This document shows positions 63,755 through 64,000 of a DNA stretch of 64,000 bases, in pieces. The position numbers and the translations under genes are program-made. How positions within the stretch are numbered: position 1 is the first letter of the stretch; each line of letters starts with the position of its first letter. This stretch comes from Halomonas sp. HAL1 (GTDB taxonomy: Bacteria; Pseudomonadota; Gammaproteobacteria; Pseudomonadales; Halomonadaceae): NCBI RefSeq assembly GCF_030544485.1, contig NZ_CP130610.1, positions 4,092,001-4,156,000 on the forward strand. The letters are read 5' to 3'. Under the pieces are notes generated by a model. The model was not told the origin of the DNA and ran no database searches. It was given only the letters and a program-made list of their open reading frames with translations.

Positions 63755-64000
63755 TCAACCAACGCCGCTACCATAACCAAATGCCACACTGGCTTCCGGT
63801 GCCGTTTCCACCCAGACGCTTTGCGGCACCGTGTATTCACGCAGGCCGTCCAAACCGCTTGAGCGACCGAAGCCACTATCGCCAAAGCCACCAAACGGCG
63901 ACATCACGCTGATCGCCTTGTAGCTATTGATCCATACCGTGCCAGCACGCAATTGCCCCGCCACACGATGCGCTCGCGCCACATCCTGACTCCAAACGGC
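63755..64000 (-). CDS. Aldehyde dehydrogenase, C-terminal end (5' part outside window)
   Basis: Last 81 codons of an aldehyde dehydrogenase; the frame is open to the right edge. QLRAGTVWINSYKAISVMSPFGGFGDSGFGRSSG is the conserved C-terminal stretch with the FGGFGDSGFGR box. The catalytic cysteine lies outside. Its substrate cannot be told from this piece. It is the furthest upstream gene of the minus-strand run with the VOC protein and serine acetyltransferase. Confidence 0.9.
   Translation of the reverse strand, partial: AVWSQDVARAHRVAGQLRAGTVWINSYKAISVMSPFGGFGDSGFGRSSGLDGLREYTVPQSVWVETAPEASVAFGYGSGVG

Overview
The window looks like chromosome from a halophilic gammaproteobacterium of the Halomonas/Vreelandella (Halomonadaceae) type. 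The evidence is the gene order argH-lptM-lysA-dapF-DUF484-xerC, hemC-hemD-hemX-hemY, pstS-pstC-pstA-pstB-phoU and phoR-phoB-ubiA-ubiC-rubredoxin reductase-HU, a moderate GC content (judged by eye, not computed), and the many tripartite transporters. The genus is an inference. I recognised no tRNA, rRNA or CRISPR array.

Layout. 1-12.6 kb is housekeeping: xerC (cut by the left edge), lysine and arginine synthesis, a large PAS/LOV-GGDEF-EAL signalling protein, and haem synthesis. mscL follows. 13.3-35 kb is a continuous catabolic block for 4-hydroxybenzoate and protocatechuate. It holds pobA with its AraC-type regulator, a vanillin-type aldehyde dehydrogenase, a TRAP transporter, the operon pcaI-pcaJ-pcaF-pcaDC-pcaH-pcaG (with fused PcaD and PcaC), pcaB, an AEC transporter with an SDR, a family III CoA-transferase, a TctABC transporter, an IclR regulator and a type II dehydroquinase. 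35-44.9 kb is mixed: 2-oxoadipate dioxygenase-like, DUF72, NSS transporter, HexR, UvrD, PsiE, an orphan TRAP binding protein and a thioesterase. 45-50.2 kb is the high-affinity phosphate system; CysZ and a copper chaperone follow.

51.6-55.3 kb is an AT-rich, gene-poor stretch with three small exported acidic proteins that share a signal sequence and a D-L-T-x-[DE]-x-G-D motif. Two of them also share a folded-looking 5' leader, a 17-base palindrome and a duplicated 3' element. An IS30-family element and a (GGTA)9 tract lie between these two. This is the part of the window least explained by known families. 55.4-64 kb holds phoR-phoB, ubiA-ubiC, a rubredoxin reductase, HU, an SCP2-like protein, a LysR regulator, a serine acetyltransferase, a VOC protein and the end of an aldehyde dehydrogenase gene.

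How the parts work together. Five copies of the 15-base palindrome GTTCG-N5-CGAAC (two imperfect) lie in front of the TRAP operon, the pca operon, the pcaB/AEC pair, tctCBA and the iclR gene. Four carry a third half-site placed 19 bases from a half of the same orientation. This suggests one IclR-type regulon that joins uptake (TRAP, TctABC, AEC) to ring cleavage and the beta-ketoadipate route. A strong Pho box lies in front of phoB and a weaker one in front of pstC, so the phosphate genes probably respond to PhoB encoded in the same window.
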